Positions 29,910-39,186 of a DNA stretch of 64,000 nt are shown piece by piece. The stretch's first letter is position 1. Each line of letters opens with the position of its first letter. Both the position numbers and the translations under genes were made by a program. The notes beneath the pieces are model-generated. The model was not told the origin of the DNA. It did not search any database and saw only the letters and a program-made list of their open reading frames with translations. The stretch is from CALHVR01 sp963528625 (GTDB lineage: Bacteria > Fusobacteriota > Fusobacteriia > Fusobacteriales > Leptotrichiaceae): the NCBI GenBank assembly GCA_963528625.1, contig CAURVQ010000002.1, positions 1 through 64,000 on the forward strand. Reading direction: 5' to 3'.

Positions 29910-29938
29910 TTGAAGCAAAATTTTTTTTGTGTTATAAT
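29910..29938 (+). promoter_or_regulatory. promoter of fic
   Basis: Plus strand: TTGAAG (29910-29915), 17-base spacer rich in T, TATAAT (29933-29938). It lies about 75 bases before the fic ATG, whose GGAG (29995) is 16 bases from the start, a rather long spacing. Confidence 0.75.
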
Positions 29939-30014
29939 TATGGTCTAAATACAAATATTATTAAAGATTTTATTTAAATTATTTGAAAGTAAAAGGAGAT
30001 AGAAATAATAAAAA

Positions 30015-30683
30015 ATGAAATTTAGTGAAGCATATATAGAAGACTTACTTGTTAGAATGGCACATCATTCAACAGGAATTGAAGGGAATACTTTAACTCA
30101 AGCCGAAACAATTTCAGTGTTATTACATAATTATATTCCACGAGAAATGAATGAAAGAGAATATTATGAAGTAAAAAATTATAAAAAATCAGTAGAATTT
30201 TTACTTAAAAATAGAGAGAAAATATCTGTAGATAAGATAAAAAAATATCACGAATTGATAATGGATAATTTAGTTGATAACAACGGTAAGTTTAAAATAA
30301 GGGAAAATTTAATAATTGGAGCAGATTTTACTCCAACAAAACCGTATCAAGTTCCATATGCGTTGCAAGAATGGTGCGATAATGTAAATTATAGATTAGA
30401 AAATACTAAAAATAAAAAAGAAAAAATTGAAATAATATTAGACGAACATATTAAATTTGAGAAAATTCATCCATTTAGTGATGGAAATGGTAGAACTGGG
30501 AGAATGTTGATAATAGATTTATGTCTACAAGAAGAGATAATGCCTATTATTATTCCTAAAAGTGAGAAAGGTAAATATATAAATTATTTACATACAGAAA
30601 ATACAAAAGAATTCACTAAATGGGGAATTGAATTAGAAAAAAATGAAAGTATAAGATATTCTAAATTTAATGAAGAAAAGTAA
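30015..30683 (+). CDS. Fic-domain protein, class II (N-terminal inhibitory helix)
   Basis: Fic proteins usually transfer AMP from ATP to target hydroxyls. The core motif HPFSDGNGRTGR (152-163) has all catalytic and phosphate-binding residues. The autoinhibitory motif [ST]xxxE[GN] is present near the N-terminus as STGIEG (19-24), placing it in class II, in which the helix blocks its own active site. No separate antitoxin gene is adjacent. At 222 residues it is a minimal Fic protein without a winged helix or targeting domain. It is the only plus-strand gene left of oriC, has its own promoter, and ends at a terminator shared with the convergent restriction-modification gene. The target is unknown; both toxin-like and housekeeping roles are possible. 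Confidence 0.92.
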   Translation: MKFSEAYIEDLLVRMAHHSTGIEGNTLTQAETISVLLHNYIPREMNEREYYEVKNYKKSVEFLLKNREKISVDKIKKYHELIMDNLVDNNGKFKIRENLIIGADFTPTKPYQVPYALQEWCDNVNYRLENTKNKKEKIEIILDEHIKFEKIHPFSDGNGRTGRMLIIDLCLQEEIMPIIIPKSEKGKYINYLHTENTKEFTKWGIELEKNESIRYSKFNEEK

Positions 30684-30727
30684 AATAAGAGAAAATAGAG
30701 AAAGTTTTACATAAAAATAGCATAAAT

Positions 30728-30767
30728 AAAAATAGGATTAAAAAATTTAAAATCCTATTTTTGTTTT
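30728..30767. terminator. bidirectional terminator between fic and the type IIG R-M gene
   Basis: AAAAATAGGATT / AATCCTATTTTT is a perfect 12-bp stem with an 11-base loop. T-rich tails occur on both strands. It sits 44 bases after the fic stop and reaches the stop codon of the convergent gene. Confidence 0.85.
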
Positions 30768-33700
30768 ATATGTTTTTCTCAATAAAATCAATTTCTTTTT
30801 GTGTTAATCCATAAATTTTATAAACTTCTTGATTAATTTCATATTCAAGTTTTTGCACTAAAAGCTGTGAATCTTCTAATAATTTTTCTAAATCAATAAT
30901 TTCATCATATTTTTTATTAGATTTTGCTCGTTCAAGTAAAATTTTATAATCAGAGATTTTTTTATTTATTGCCAAAATTTCTGTAACTTTATCTTCTAAA
31001 TAAGTTTCATTTTCATAAGGTTTTATTGGTAATTTTTCTACAAAATTTCTTATATATCTTAATCCATTTTTACCTAATCCTCCACCAGAATAATATTTTT
31101 TGAAAGCATAGGTAATAAAATTTGAATTAAGAAAAGCAATAAGATATTTCAAATTTTTTCCTACAATTAAATATGCCGTATTTAATATATTATATCCATC
31201 TTTATCATAATAAAATTGTGGGCTTTGTACCATTTCAGCATAAATAATTTTCTCTTTTTCAAAGTCATCTAAATAAGCACAATTTCTCAAATTGTATGGT
31301 GTTTTCCCTTTATCACTTCGTTTTGATAATTTTGGCTCAAAGGTATCAAGCCATTCTTTAATTTTAGGATAATCATTTATATTAATTGCTTCTGTATTTT
31401 TTGTTCCATTATGAATGTTAATCAAATACAACTCTGCAAAATTAATATCGTATTTTTTAATATCTCGCCCACGAAGAAGAGGCTTTATAACTTCACTATT
31501 TTTAAAGTCAGCATTTATAAGCATATCTCGTGTTTCTTTATTTATAATAAAAGCGTCATTTAATCCCGTTAAAATTCCACGATTTATAGAAATTTCCCAT
31601 TCTTTCAACGGCTTTCCAATTTTTTCTATTTTTTCTTTTATACTAATTTCTTCCTCATTATGAGAAAATACAAACATTTCACTACTTAAACTGTTTTGTT
31701 TTAATTTGAAATAATCGCTTTCTCCAATTTTTATACTCATTTCATTTATATTTTCACTATCTTTTTTCGCCTTAAATACAATTATATTTGAGTCGACCGT
31801 TGCTCCATCAAATATTTTTATACCATTATAGTCAATAATTTCTAAAATTTCAGTATTTTCAAGCAAAAATTGTCTCAAATTTTGCCCATATTTTGCACGA
31901 AACCATTTGTTACTCGTAATAAATCCTAAGTATCCACTATCTTTTTTCAATAATTTATAACCTAATTCATAAAAATAACAATATAAATCAGCAACTCCTG
32001 TATAAACAGTATAATTTTTTTGTAGGTGAGGCTTAATTTCCTTTATACTTTCTTGTCTAACATAAGGAGGATTTCCAATTACAATATCAAATCCCCCATT
32101 TTCAAATATTTCACTAAATTCTTCATTCCAATTAAACGCAAAATTTTCGTCAATTTGTTTATCGTCAACAACAGAATTTCCGTGCTTTATATTTTCATCT
32201 AAATTTTCTAACGGTCTTGAAGGGTCTGCCGTTTTAAGCCAAAGTGCCAATTTCGTAATTTCAATAGATTCAGCACTCAAATCTACCCCATATATATTGT
32301 TTAATAAAATAGAACTTGTAATATCTTCTGTTAATGAATAACTCGCTGAAATATTAAAACTTGCAATTTGTTCTTTTATATATTCTGAAATTTTCATTAA
32401 ATAATCAAATGCTTCAATAAGAAAAGCTCCAGACCCACAAGCCGGATCAATTATTTTCATATTTTTTACAGCATCACGGTATTTTTTCCAAAACTCTAAA
32501 TGTTTTTTAGCATTTGATGAAAGTCCTTTTGTTGTCCAAAATTCTTTAATTTCCGGTAATTCGTAATAACCAAGTTCAGCTTTTTTGTCTTCAAGCCAAT
32601 TTCCTATTGTCGTTTCCACAATATGTCTTGTAATATGTTTCGGCGTATAAAACACTCCTGTTTTTTTCCGCTTTCCTTCTTTTTGATCATATTCTTTATT
32701 TTGTAAAGATGATTTTATTTCCTCTAAATCGGTAATACTTTGCTCAAAAATGTGACCTAAAATGTGTTCGTTTACTTGTTCCGAGAAGTCGTATTGTGCT
32801 ATTTTTTCTAATTCTTCAAAAACAGCATCTTCAATTAAAAGTCCGTCAAGATCCGTGTCTTCTTTAAAAAGACCTCCATTGTAACGATTGATATTAAACT
32901 GTTTGTTCCCAGAATTTATCCAGTTACAAAATGTTTTAAACATTTCAAATATTCCTAAATATTCTTTACCTTTTTTGACAATCACACTTTCGTAAGAATT
33001 TCTAGGTAAAAGCCCTTTGTCTTCCGCAAAAGCGATAAATAAAAATCTATCCATCAATTTTTGAGTTTTTTCAAGCAACAATTCTTCGTTTACTTCCCTA
33101 TTGTTTGCAACTAAATTTTTAAAAACATTTTCTCTCACAGATTTATACAAAGTATAAAATTGTTTTTCTATTCTTTTTTCCTCAGCAATATTTTCCTCAA
33201 ATAGAACTTTTGTTTTTGGCGTATGTTTTCCACCGTCCCCAATTAACGATGTTTTTGATAACAAATATATGAATTTTTGAAAATTTTCCGTTTCTTGTAG
33301 CATATCAAGATTAAAATATTCGTATTTAGATTGATCAAGTGATGTGTAAAGTCTTATTTCATAGTAATTTGACACAATAACCCACTGACAATTTCCATTT
33401 CCATATTTTGAAACATACCCAAATGCTTGCTCAACGGCAGTTCTATTATCTCCTTGTCTTTTTTGTTTTTGATCAAGATTGAAATACGGTGCTTTTAATT
33501 CTATTACAACACGAACTTTATCCGATATTTTCTTTTTATCTAAATCTTCCTTCGTGAAAAATCCTAGCATTCCATCTGCTTTCGTTCCATCAATTTTCGT
33601 TTTTGCCTCTCGCTCCAAATGCCATTCCTCGGCACTTTCACGACTATTTTTATAATTTAATACACCACTAAAAATTTCATTTAAAAATTCTCCTTGAAGT

Positions 33701-33855
33701 GACTCTTCTTTATAATTTTTTAAATTTCCCGTTTTATGAAATTCTATCCATTTTTCTAGTTTTTTTCTTCTTTCTTGAAGATTATGCTTTTCTAAATTTA
33801 CTTCTCTAACAGCATTTTCTGTTAATATTTTTTGATTAAATATTTTATTACTCAT
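30766..33855 (-). CDS. Type IIG restriction-modification enzyme (Eco57I-like, single chain)
   Basis: One 1029-residue polypeptide carries nuclease, methyltransferase and target recognition. An N-terminal PD-(D/E)xK-like site is seen as D94 followed by E119-L-K121 (VVIELKAP). A helical linker precedes an N6-adenine methyltransferase with motif I DPACGSGAF (470-478) and catalytic NPPY (595-598, in IGNPPYVRQES). The C-terminal third is a TaqI/Eco57I-type specificity domain, with a conserved RNFVEKLPI stretch. The target site cannot be predicted. No separate subunits are nearby, which fits type IIG; a BREX PglX was considered but no BREX partners are present. An extended -10 promoter and AAAGGA precede the ATG. 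Confidence 0.9.
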   Translation of the reverse strand: MSNKIFNQKILTENAVREVNLEKHNLQERRKKLEKWIEFHKTGNLKNYKEESLQGEFLNEIFSGVLNYKNSRESAEEWHLEREAKTKIDGTKADGMLGFFTKEDLDKKKISDKVRVVIELKAPYFNLDQKQKRQGDNRTAVEQAFGYVSKYGNGNCQWVIVSNYYEIRLYTSLDQSKYEYFNLDMLQETENFQKFIYLLSKTSLIGDGGKHTPKTKVLFEENIAEEKRIEKQFYTLYKSVRENVFKNLVANNREVNEELLLEKTQKLMDRFLFIAFAEDKGLLPRNSYESVIVKKGKEYLGIFEMFKTFCNWINSGNKQFNINRYNGGLFKEDTDLDGLLIEDAVFEELEKIAQYDFSEQVNEHILGHIFEQSITDLEEIKSSLQNKEYDQKEGKRKKTGVFYTPKHITRHIVETTIGNWLEDKKAELGYYELPEIKEFWTTKGLSSNAKKHLEFWKKYRDAVKNMKIIDPACGSGAFLIEAFDYLMKISEYIKEQIASFNISASYSLTEDITSSILLNNIYGVDLSAESIEITKLALWLKTADPSRPLENLDENIKHGNSVVDDKQIDENFAFNWNEEFSEIFENGGFDIVIGNPPYVRQESIKEIKPHLQKNYTVYTGVADLYCYFYELGYKLLKKDSGYLGFITSNKWFRAKYGQNLRQFLLENTEILEIIDYNGIKIFDGATVDSNIIVFKAKKDSENINEMSIKIGESDYFKLKQNSLSSEMFVFSHNEEEISIKEKIEKIGKPLKEWEISINRGILTGLNDAFIINKETRDMLINADFKNSEVIKPLLRGRDIKKYDINFAELYLINIHNGTKNTEAININDYPKIKEWLDTFEPKLSKRSDKGKTPYNLRNCAYLDDFEKEKIIYAEMVQSPQFYYDKDGYNILNTAYLIVGKNLKYLIAFLNSNFITYAFKKYYSGGGLGKNGLRYIRNFVEKLPIKPYENETYLEDKVTEILAINKKISDYKILLERAKSNKKYDEIIDLEKLLEDSQLLVQKLEYEINQEVYKIYGLTQKEIDFIEKNI

Positions 33856-33889
33856 AAATTTTCCTTTTATTAATTATTTTTTCTAATTT

Positions 33890-33898
33890 ATTATAGCA
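33890..33898 (-). promoter_or_regulatory. extended -10 promoter of the type IIG gene
   Basis: Minus strand: TGCTATAAT (TGnTATAAT) 35-43 bases before the ATG, with no good -35. It lies in the 69-base gap after mfd and gives the R-M gene a start independent of mfd. Confidence 0.55.
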
Positions 33899-33924
33899 TA
33901 TTTATATAAATAAAAAATAGTCTT

Positions 33925-36900
33925 TTATAACATAGATACATAGTCAAACAATTCCATTTTTACAACTTCCATAACTATAAATTCTTCTTTTTTCTCTGTT
34001 AATTGTTCTGCAAATATTTTGTTTTTCGTTATATTTCTCATTTCTAAATTTTTAGACAATAATCTTACGTATTTCATTCCCATTTCTTCCACAAAATGTA
34101 ATTCAAATGTTGCATTTTTTTCTTCAATTTTTTGTATTTTATTTTGTTCGGCAAATATTTTAAATTTAACACTTAATATAAATTTTTTCATAATTTCCGG
34201 CATTTTACCAAATCTATCTTTTATTTCTTTTACAAGTTCTTCTAATTCTTTATAACTTTCAAGCATTGCAAATCTTTTATACACATTCAATCTTTCTTCT
34301 TTTTCAATATAAGTTTCTGGAATGTAACCTTTTTCTTTTAATATTATTTCAACATTTTCCAGTTTTTCTTTATATTCTCCTTTTTGCCTTTTTATTTCCT
34401 CATTTAACATTTTTATATAAAGATCGTATCCAAATGTTTCTATCGTTCCATGTTGCTTGTCTCCTAAAATCTCTCCTGCTCCACGAATTTTCATATCTTC
34501 CATTGATATTTGAAAACCACCTGATTTTATTCCTTCCACTTTATGTATACTTTCTTCTTTCAATTTACCTTTTGCCGTTAATCCTCTTGTTTTTAATAAA
34601 TAACAATAACCTTGTCTATTACTTCTTCCAACTCGTCCTCTTAGTTGATATAATTGTGAAAGCCCTAATTCTGCAAAATTTTCTATTAAAATTGTATTTG
34701 CATTTGAAACATCAATTCCATTTTCAATTATTGTAGATGCCATTAAAACATCGTATTCTCCTTCTTCAAACCTTTTCAACTTATCTTTTATTTCTTTTGG
34801 AGGAAGTTGTCCGTGTATAAATTCTATTTTTACAAATTCCGGTAATAACTCTTTTAATTCTTTCAATTTATATTTCATATTTTTTACATCATTATAAATA
34901 TAAAATACTTGTCCATCTCTTGATAATTCCCGCAATATTGACATTTTTACAATATTTTCATTCCACTCTACAACTTCTGTTATAATAGGAAGTCTATTTG
35001 TCGGAGGCGTATCTATTATAGAAATTTCTCTTATACCAAGTAAAGCTAAATTTAATGTACGTGGAATCGGAGTTGCTGTCAATGTAAGTACATCAACTTT
35101 ACTCCTTTTTTGTTTTATCGTTTCTTTCGCCTTTACTCCAAATTTTTGTTCTTCATCTATTATTAAAAGCCCTAAATTATTAAATTCTACATCTTTACTC
35201 AATAAACGGTGTGTCCCTATTATTAAGTCTATCGTTCCACTTTTCAAATTTTTCAATATTTCCTTTGATTTTGATTGCGTTAAACGTGAAAATCTTTCAA
35301 TCGTAATCGGATACTTTTCAAATCTTCTTTTAAATCTCATATAATGTTGTTCTGCAAGTACCGTAGTCGGTGCAATCATAACTACTTGCTTTCCATTTTC
35401 TATCGCCTTAAATGCAGCTCTCATTGATACTTCTGTTTTCCCATATCCAACATCTCCACATACAATTCTATCCATTATATGAGGACTTTCCATATCATTT
35501 TTTACATCTCGTATCGCTTTTTTTTGATCTTCAGTTTCTTCAAACGGAAACTCTGCTTCAAATTCTTCCTGCCAAATTGTATCTTTTCCATACACAAATC
35601 CATTTTGTGCTTGTCTTTCCGCTTGAATTTTTATAAGCTCTCCGGCAAATTCTATTAAATCTTCCTCTAATTTTTTCTTTCTTCGTTTAAAGCCTCTTGT
35701 CCCCAATTTATAAAGTTTTGGCTCTTCTCCATATGAAACAAATTTTTCTAATCTATCCAACTTTTCAACAGGAATATAAAGAACATCTTCATCTGCATAC
35801 TTTACTTTCAAATAATCTTTTTCTTCTATCGTTTCAATACCCTGATAAAGCCCAACACCATATTGAATATGAATTACATAATCTCCAACTAAAATTTGAT
35901 TTACTTGTTTATATTTTATCCCTTTATTTGATTTTCTTTTTTTCTCATAAATATAGCCGTCAAGCTCTCTGTCCGTCAAAACAAAAGTACCATCAATTAC
36001 AAATCCTTCAAACAACTCATATTGCACAATACTTATTTTATTTTCTTTTTCATTTTTATTATATTCTAATACTTTTTTATCATAATTTTTTGTATATATT
36101 TGCACATCTTTTTGCATAGATAATTTTTTCAATTTTTCTTTATCTCTAAAAGTTTCCATTTGTTCTTCTTTAAAATTCACTGTTTCTATTATTTGACTTT
36201 TTCTCTTTAAATTCTCATATCTTTGTCTATATATATTTTCTTTTTCTCTATCAATTAACACATATTCTTCTATTTTATAATTCAATAATTCTTCATTTTC
36301 TAAAATTATAGTTACATCTTCACTTTTTAACTCTTCTATCAATTCCACAAATTCATAATTATTTCCTAATAAAGCATTTCCAAATATTTTCACTTCATTT
36401 AATTTCGTTATTGATTTTTGAGTGTCAATATCAAATTCTCTTATGCTTTCAAGCTCCGTGTCAAAAAATTCTATCCTTATTGGATTTTCTGCATTTGGCG
36501 GAAAAATATCTAAAATATCTCCACGCTTACTATATTCACCTTTTTTTTCCAATAGATACGATTGTTCGTATCCATTTTCTTGTAAAAATTCTATCACTTC
36601 TAAAAATTTATACTCATTTCCTACTTTAAAATCAAAATAATTTACTTTTTCAAAAAATACATCTAAAGTTATTTGCAAATTCAAAAATAATATAAAATCA
36701 CTTTTATTTCTCAAAATATCTAGTAATTCTATATTTATCCCTGTTAAATCTTCTTTTTTTGACGATATATTCTCAAACATTGATACTGATTTTTTTTCTA
36801 TATTTTTCCTAATTTTATGATTTAATTCTTGTGTCCCATTACTTAATTCTGTCAAATAACTATCAACCATCGCATAATAATTTTCTAAATTCCTATTTGA

Positions 36901-37029
36901 TGTTGAAATATATATTATTTTTTTCTCTTTTGAACACATTAAGTTCCACGGAATCAAACCTCTATACATTTTATTCTCTATTTTTAATGAATTTTCATCT
37001 ATTTTCTTAAAAAATTTTAACTCTTTCAT
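33925..37029 (-). CDS. mfd: Mfd, transcription-repair coupling factor
   Basis: Mfd displaces RNA polymerase stalled at DNA damage and recruits UvrA. The 1034-residue protein has a UvrB-like N-terminal region (GLIPWNLM, EKKGEYSKRGDILDIFPP), a CarD-like RNA polymerase interaction domain (around 380-440, GDYVIHIQYGVGLYQG), and a RecG-like translocase with Walker A GDVGYGKTEVSMRAAF (about 526) and DEEQ (about 626). The translocase is followed by QLRGRVGRSNRQGY and a C-terminal TRCF domain. It is about 100 residues shorter than the E. coli protein, mostly in the N-terminal part. AAGGAAAA precedes the ATG; two identical palindromes lie 24-55 bases upstream. Confidence 0.96.
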   Translation of the reverse strand: MKELKFFKKIDENSLKIENKMYRGLIPWNLMCSKEKKIIYISTSNRNLENYYAMVDSYLTELSNGTQELNHKIRKNIEKKSVSMFENISSKKEDLTGINIELLDILRNKSDFILFLNLQITLDVFFEKVNYFDFKVGNEYKFLEVIEFLQENGYEQSYLLEKKGEYSKRGDILDIFPPNAENPIRIEFFDTELESIREFDIDTQKSITKLNEVKIFGNALLGNNYEFVELIEELKSEDVTIILENEELLNYKIEEYVLIDREKENIYRQRYENLKRKSQIIETVNFKEEQMETFRDKEKLKKLSMQKDVQIYTKNYDKKVLEYNKNEKENKISIVQYELFEGFVIDGTFVLTDRELDGYIYEKKRKSNKGIKYKQVNQILVGDYVIHIQYGVGLYQGIETIEEKDYLKVKYADEDVLYIPVEKLDRLEKFVSYGEEPKLYKLGTRGFKRRKKKLEEDLIEFAGELIKIQAERQAQNGFVYGKDTIWQEEFEAEFPFEETEDQKKAIRDVKNDMESPHIMDRIVCGDVGYGKTEVSMRAAFKAIENGKQVVMIAPTTVLAEQHYMRFKRRFEKYPITIERFSRLTQSKSKEILKNLKSGTIDLIIGTHRLLSKDVEFNNLGLLIIDEEQKFGVKAKETIKQKRSKVDVLTLTATPIPRTLNLALLGIREISIIDTPPTNRLPIITEVVEWNENIVKMSILRELSRDGQVFYIYNDVKNMKYKLKELKELLPEFVKIEFIHGQLPPKEIKDKLKRFEEGEYDVLMASTIIENGIDVSNANTILIENFAELGLSQLYQLRGRVGRSNRQGYCYLLKTRGLTAKGKLKEESIHKVEGIKSGGFQISMEDMKIRGAGEILGDKQHGTIETFGYDLYIKMLNEEIKRQKGEYKEKLENVEIILKEKGYIPETYIEKEERLNVYKRFAMLESYKELEELVKEIKDRFGKMPEIMKKFILSVKFKIFAEQNKIQKIEEKNATFELHFVEEMGMKYVRLLSKNLEMRNITKNKIFAEQLTEKKEEFIVMEVVKMELFDYVSML

Positions 37030-37052
37030 CTTTTTTCCTTGTCTTTTTTATT

Positions 37053-37084
37053 TTATAATATTATAACAAATTATAATATTATAA
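37053..37084. repeat. two identical 14-bp palindromes upstream of mfd
   Basis: TTATAATATTATAA occurs at 37053-37066 and 37071-37084. Each is a perfect palindrome and the pair starts 18 bases apart. Both include TATAAT on both strands, so they may be overlapping -10 elements of the mfd promoter, an operator pair, or both. Confidence 0.6.
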
Positions 37085-37116
37085 ACTAGAAATTTTTATA
37101 ATTTCTTTCCATTTTC

Positions 37117-37156
37117 AAAAAAAAAAAAAGAGATAACTTTAAAAAATTATCTCTTT
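37117..37156 (-). terminator. terminator of the oppBCDF operon
   Basis: Minus strand: AAAGAGATAA pairs with TTATCTCTTT across a short A/T loop, followed by a run of T continuous with a 13-base A tract on the plus strand. It lies 23 bases after the oppF stop. Confidence 0.88.
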
Positions 37157-37179
37157 CATTTTTATTATTTAAAATATTT

Positions 37180-38121
37180 TTATATCAAACCTTGATCTTT
37201 CAAGAAACTTGTTTCCACAAAATGTCCCGGTTTATATTCAGTTAATTCTGGAATTTCTGGAACTTTTTTTATTTCAGAAACATCGCCCATTGGACTTCTT
37301 AAATATGATTCATCCATTTCAATTTTTTCTCTTTTTTTATAAGTAGGATCTGCTATTGGTACAGCTGAAATTAATGATTTTGTGTAACTGTGCACTGGGT
37401 CATTATACACTGCTTCAGGTGTCCCTAATTCTACTACTTTTCCTCTATACATTACTGCAACTCTATCTGATATATATTTTACCATTGATAAATCATGTGC
37501 AATAAATAACAATGTTAAATTTCTTTCTCTTTGTAAATCTTTTAATAAATTTACAACTTGTGCTTGAATTGATACGTCTAAAGCTGATATAGGCTCATCA
37601 CACACTAATACTTCCGGATCAACTGCTAAAGCTCTAGCTATTCCTATTCTCTGTCTTTGTCCTCCAGAAAATTCGTGTGGAAATCTATTTGCATGTTCTC
37701 TATTAAGTCCAACTAATTCTAGTAATTCATAAACTTTTTCGTTTCTTTCTTTTTTATTTTTAGCTAATCCGTGAATATCAATTCCTTCTGCAATTATATC
37801 TCCAACTGTCATTCTTGGATTTAACGAAGCCTGTGGATCTTGGAAAATCATTTGTACTTTTTTCGTAAACTCTTTTATAGAATATTTTTCCACTTCTTTT
37901 CCAGCAAATAAAATTTTACCATTTGTTTTATTATAAAGTCTACTTACTGTTCTTCCTAAAGTTGTTTTTCCTGATCCTGATTCTCCTACTAAACTTAAAA
38001 CTTCTCCTTTATAAATATCCATTGTTACATTGTCAACAGCTTTTAAAACATGTTTTTGTTTCATTGGGAAGTATTTTTTTAAGTTTGTCATTTCAATTAA
38101 TTTTTCTCTATTTTCAGACAT
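37180..38121 (-). CDS. oppF: OppF, oligopeptide ABC transporter ATPase
   Basis: OppF is one of the two ATPases that drive peptide import. Walker A is GESGSGKTT (about residue 44), the Q-loop is in MIFQDPQASLNPRM, the ABC signature is FSGGQRQRIGIARAL, and Walker B is VLVCDEPISALD. A C-terminal extension contains the oligopeptide-permease motif VHSYTKSLISAVPIADP. It shares one base with the oppD stop (TAATG), so translation is coupled. Position after oppD and the IARALAVDPE wording mark it as OppF rather than OppD. Confidence 0.95.
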   Translation of the reverse strand: MSENREKLIEMTNLKKYFPMKQKHVLKAVDNVTMDIYKGEVLSLVGESGSGKTTLGRTVSRLYNKTNGKILFAGKEVEKYSIKEFTKKVQMIFQDPQASLNPRMTVGDIIAEGIDIHGLAKNKKERNEKVYELLELVGLNREHANRFPHEFSGGQRQRIGIARALAVDPEVLVCDEPISALDVSIQAQVVNLLKDLQRERNLTLLFIAHDLSMVKYISDRVAVMYRGKVVELGTPEAVYNDPVHSYTKSLISAVPIADPTYKKREKIEMDESYLRSPMGDVSEIKKVPEIPELTEYKPGHFVETSFLKDQGLI

Positions 38122-39149
38122 TATTCTACCTCCTCTTTCTTATTAGAACCAAAAGGTGTTTCAATAATAGGTGCTCCATCAACATACAACCACGATTTTA
38201 CAAAATGTCCATTTCCTAAATCAATCATTGGCGGTTTTTTCTCATAATCTATTTTCATAGCATATTCCGATCTTGCCGCAAATGGATCTCCTACTGGTGG
38301 TTTCAATAAATCTGGTGGTGTTCCAGGTATTGAAGATAATTTCTCATTACTTGACATATCTAATCTAGGTAATGATTTTAATAATCCCCAAGTATATGGA
38401 TGTCTAGGGTGCTTAAACAATTCTTCCACTGGAGCTTCCTCTAATTTTTCTCCTGCATACATAACAACTACTCTATCAGCTGTTTCTGCAACTACTCCTA
38501 AATCATGTGTTATTAAAATTACTGCAATATTTAATTCTTTTTTCAATTCATTTATTAAATCTAATATTTGTGCTTGAATCGTTACGTCCAATGCTGTTGT
38601 CGGCTCATCACAAATTAATAAATCTGGCTCACATGAAAGAGCTATCGCTATAACTGCTCTTTGTCTCATCCCACCTGAAAATTCATGTGGATATTGATTA
38701 AATCTTTCTTCTGGTTTAGGTATTCCTACTTTTCTTAACATTTCAATTGCTTGCTTTTTAGCTTCCTCTTTTGAAACTTTTTTATGTATCAAAATACCTT
38801 CCATTATTTGTTTTCCAACTTTAATTGTTGGATTTAATGACGTCATCGGATCTTGGAATATCATTCCAATTCTTCCTCCACGTAATTCTCTCATTCTTTC
38901 ATCTGTTACTTTTACAATGTCTTCTCCATCAAACAATATTTCTCCACCTTTTATTTCTCCTGGTGGCATAGGTATTAATCTCATTATAGTTTGAACAGTT
39001 ACTGATTTTCCTGAACCAGACTCTCCAACTATTGCAAGAGTTTCTCCTCTATCTACCGAAAAACTTATATCTCTTAAAGCTTTTACTTCTCCAGCATAAG
39101 TATTAAAAGAAACACTTAAGTTTTTCACTTCTAATAATTTTTTATTCAT
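38121..39149 (-). CDS. oppD: OppD, oligopeptide ABC transporter ATPase
   Basis: OppD is the other ATPase of the permease (342 residues). Walker A is GESGSGKSVT, the Q-loop is MIFQDPMTSLNPT, the ABC signature is FSGGMRQRAVIAIAL, and Walker B is LLICDEPTTALDVT. The C-terminal oligopeptide domain includes HPRHPYTWGLLKSLPRLD and a SIPGTPPDLLKPPVGDPFA segment. In many relatives this segment has cysteines forming a 4Fe-4S site; none are visible here. AGGAG precedes the ATG. It follows oppC by 37 bases. Confidence 0.95.
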   Translation of the reverse strand: MNKKLLEVKNLSVSFNTYAGEVKALRDISFSVDRGETLAIVGESGSGKSVTVQTIMRLIPMPPGEIKGGEILFDGEDIVKVTDERMRELRGGRIGMIFQDPMTSLNPTIKVGKQIMEGILIHKKVSKEEAKKQAIEMLRKVGIPKPEERFNQYPHEFSGGMRQRAVIAIALSCEPDLLICDEPTTALDVTIQAQILDLINELKKELNIAVILITHDLGVVAETADRVVVMYAGEKLEEAPVEELFKHPRHPYTWGLLKSLPRLDMSSNEKLSSIPGTPPDLLKPPVGDPFAARSEYAMKIDYEKKPPMIDLGNGHFVKSWLYVDGAPIIETPFGSNKKEEVE

Positions 39150-39186
39150 TTTTTCTCCTAATCTAGCTTATATCTAAAACATTAAA

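Noticed and set aside
30766..33855. BREX PglX methyltransferase instead of type IIG enzyme
   Set aside because: No BREX genes (brxA, brxB, brxC, pglZ, brxL) are nearby, and an N-terminal D...ExK nuclease-like site is present.
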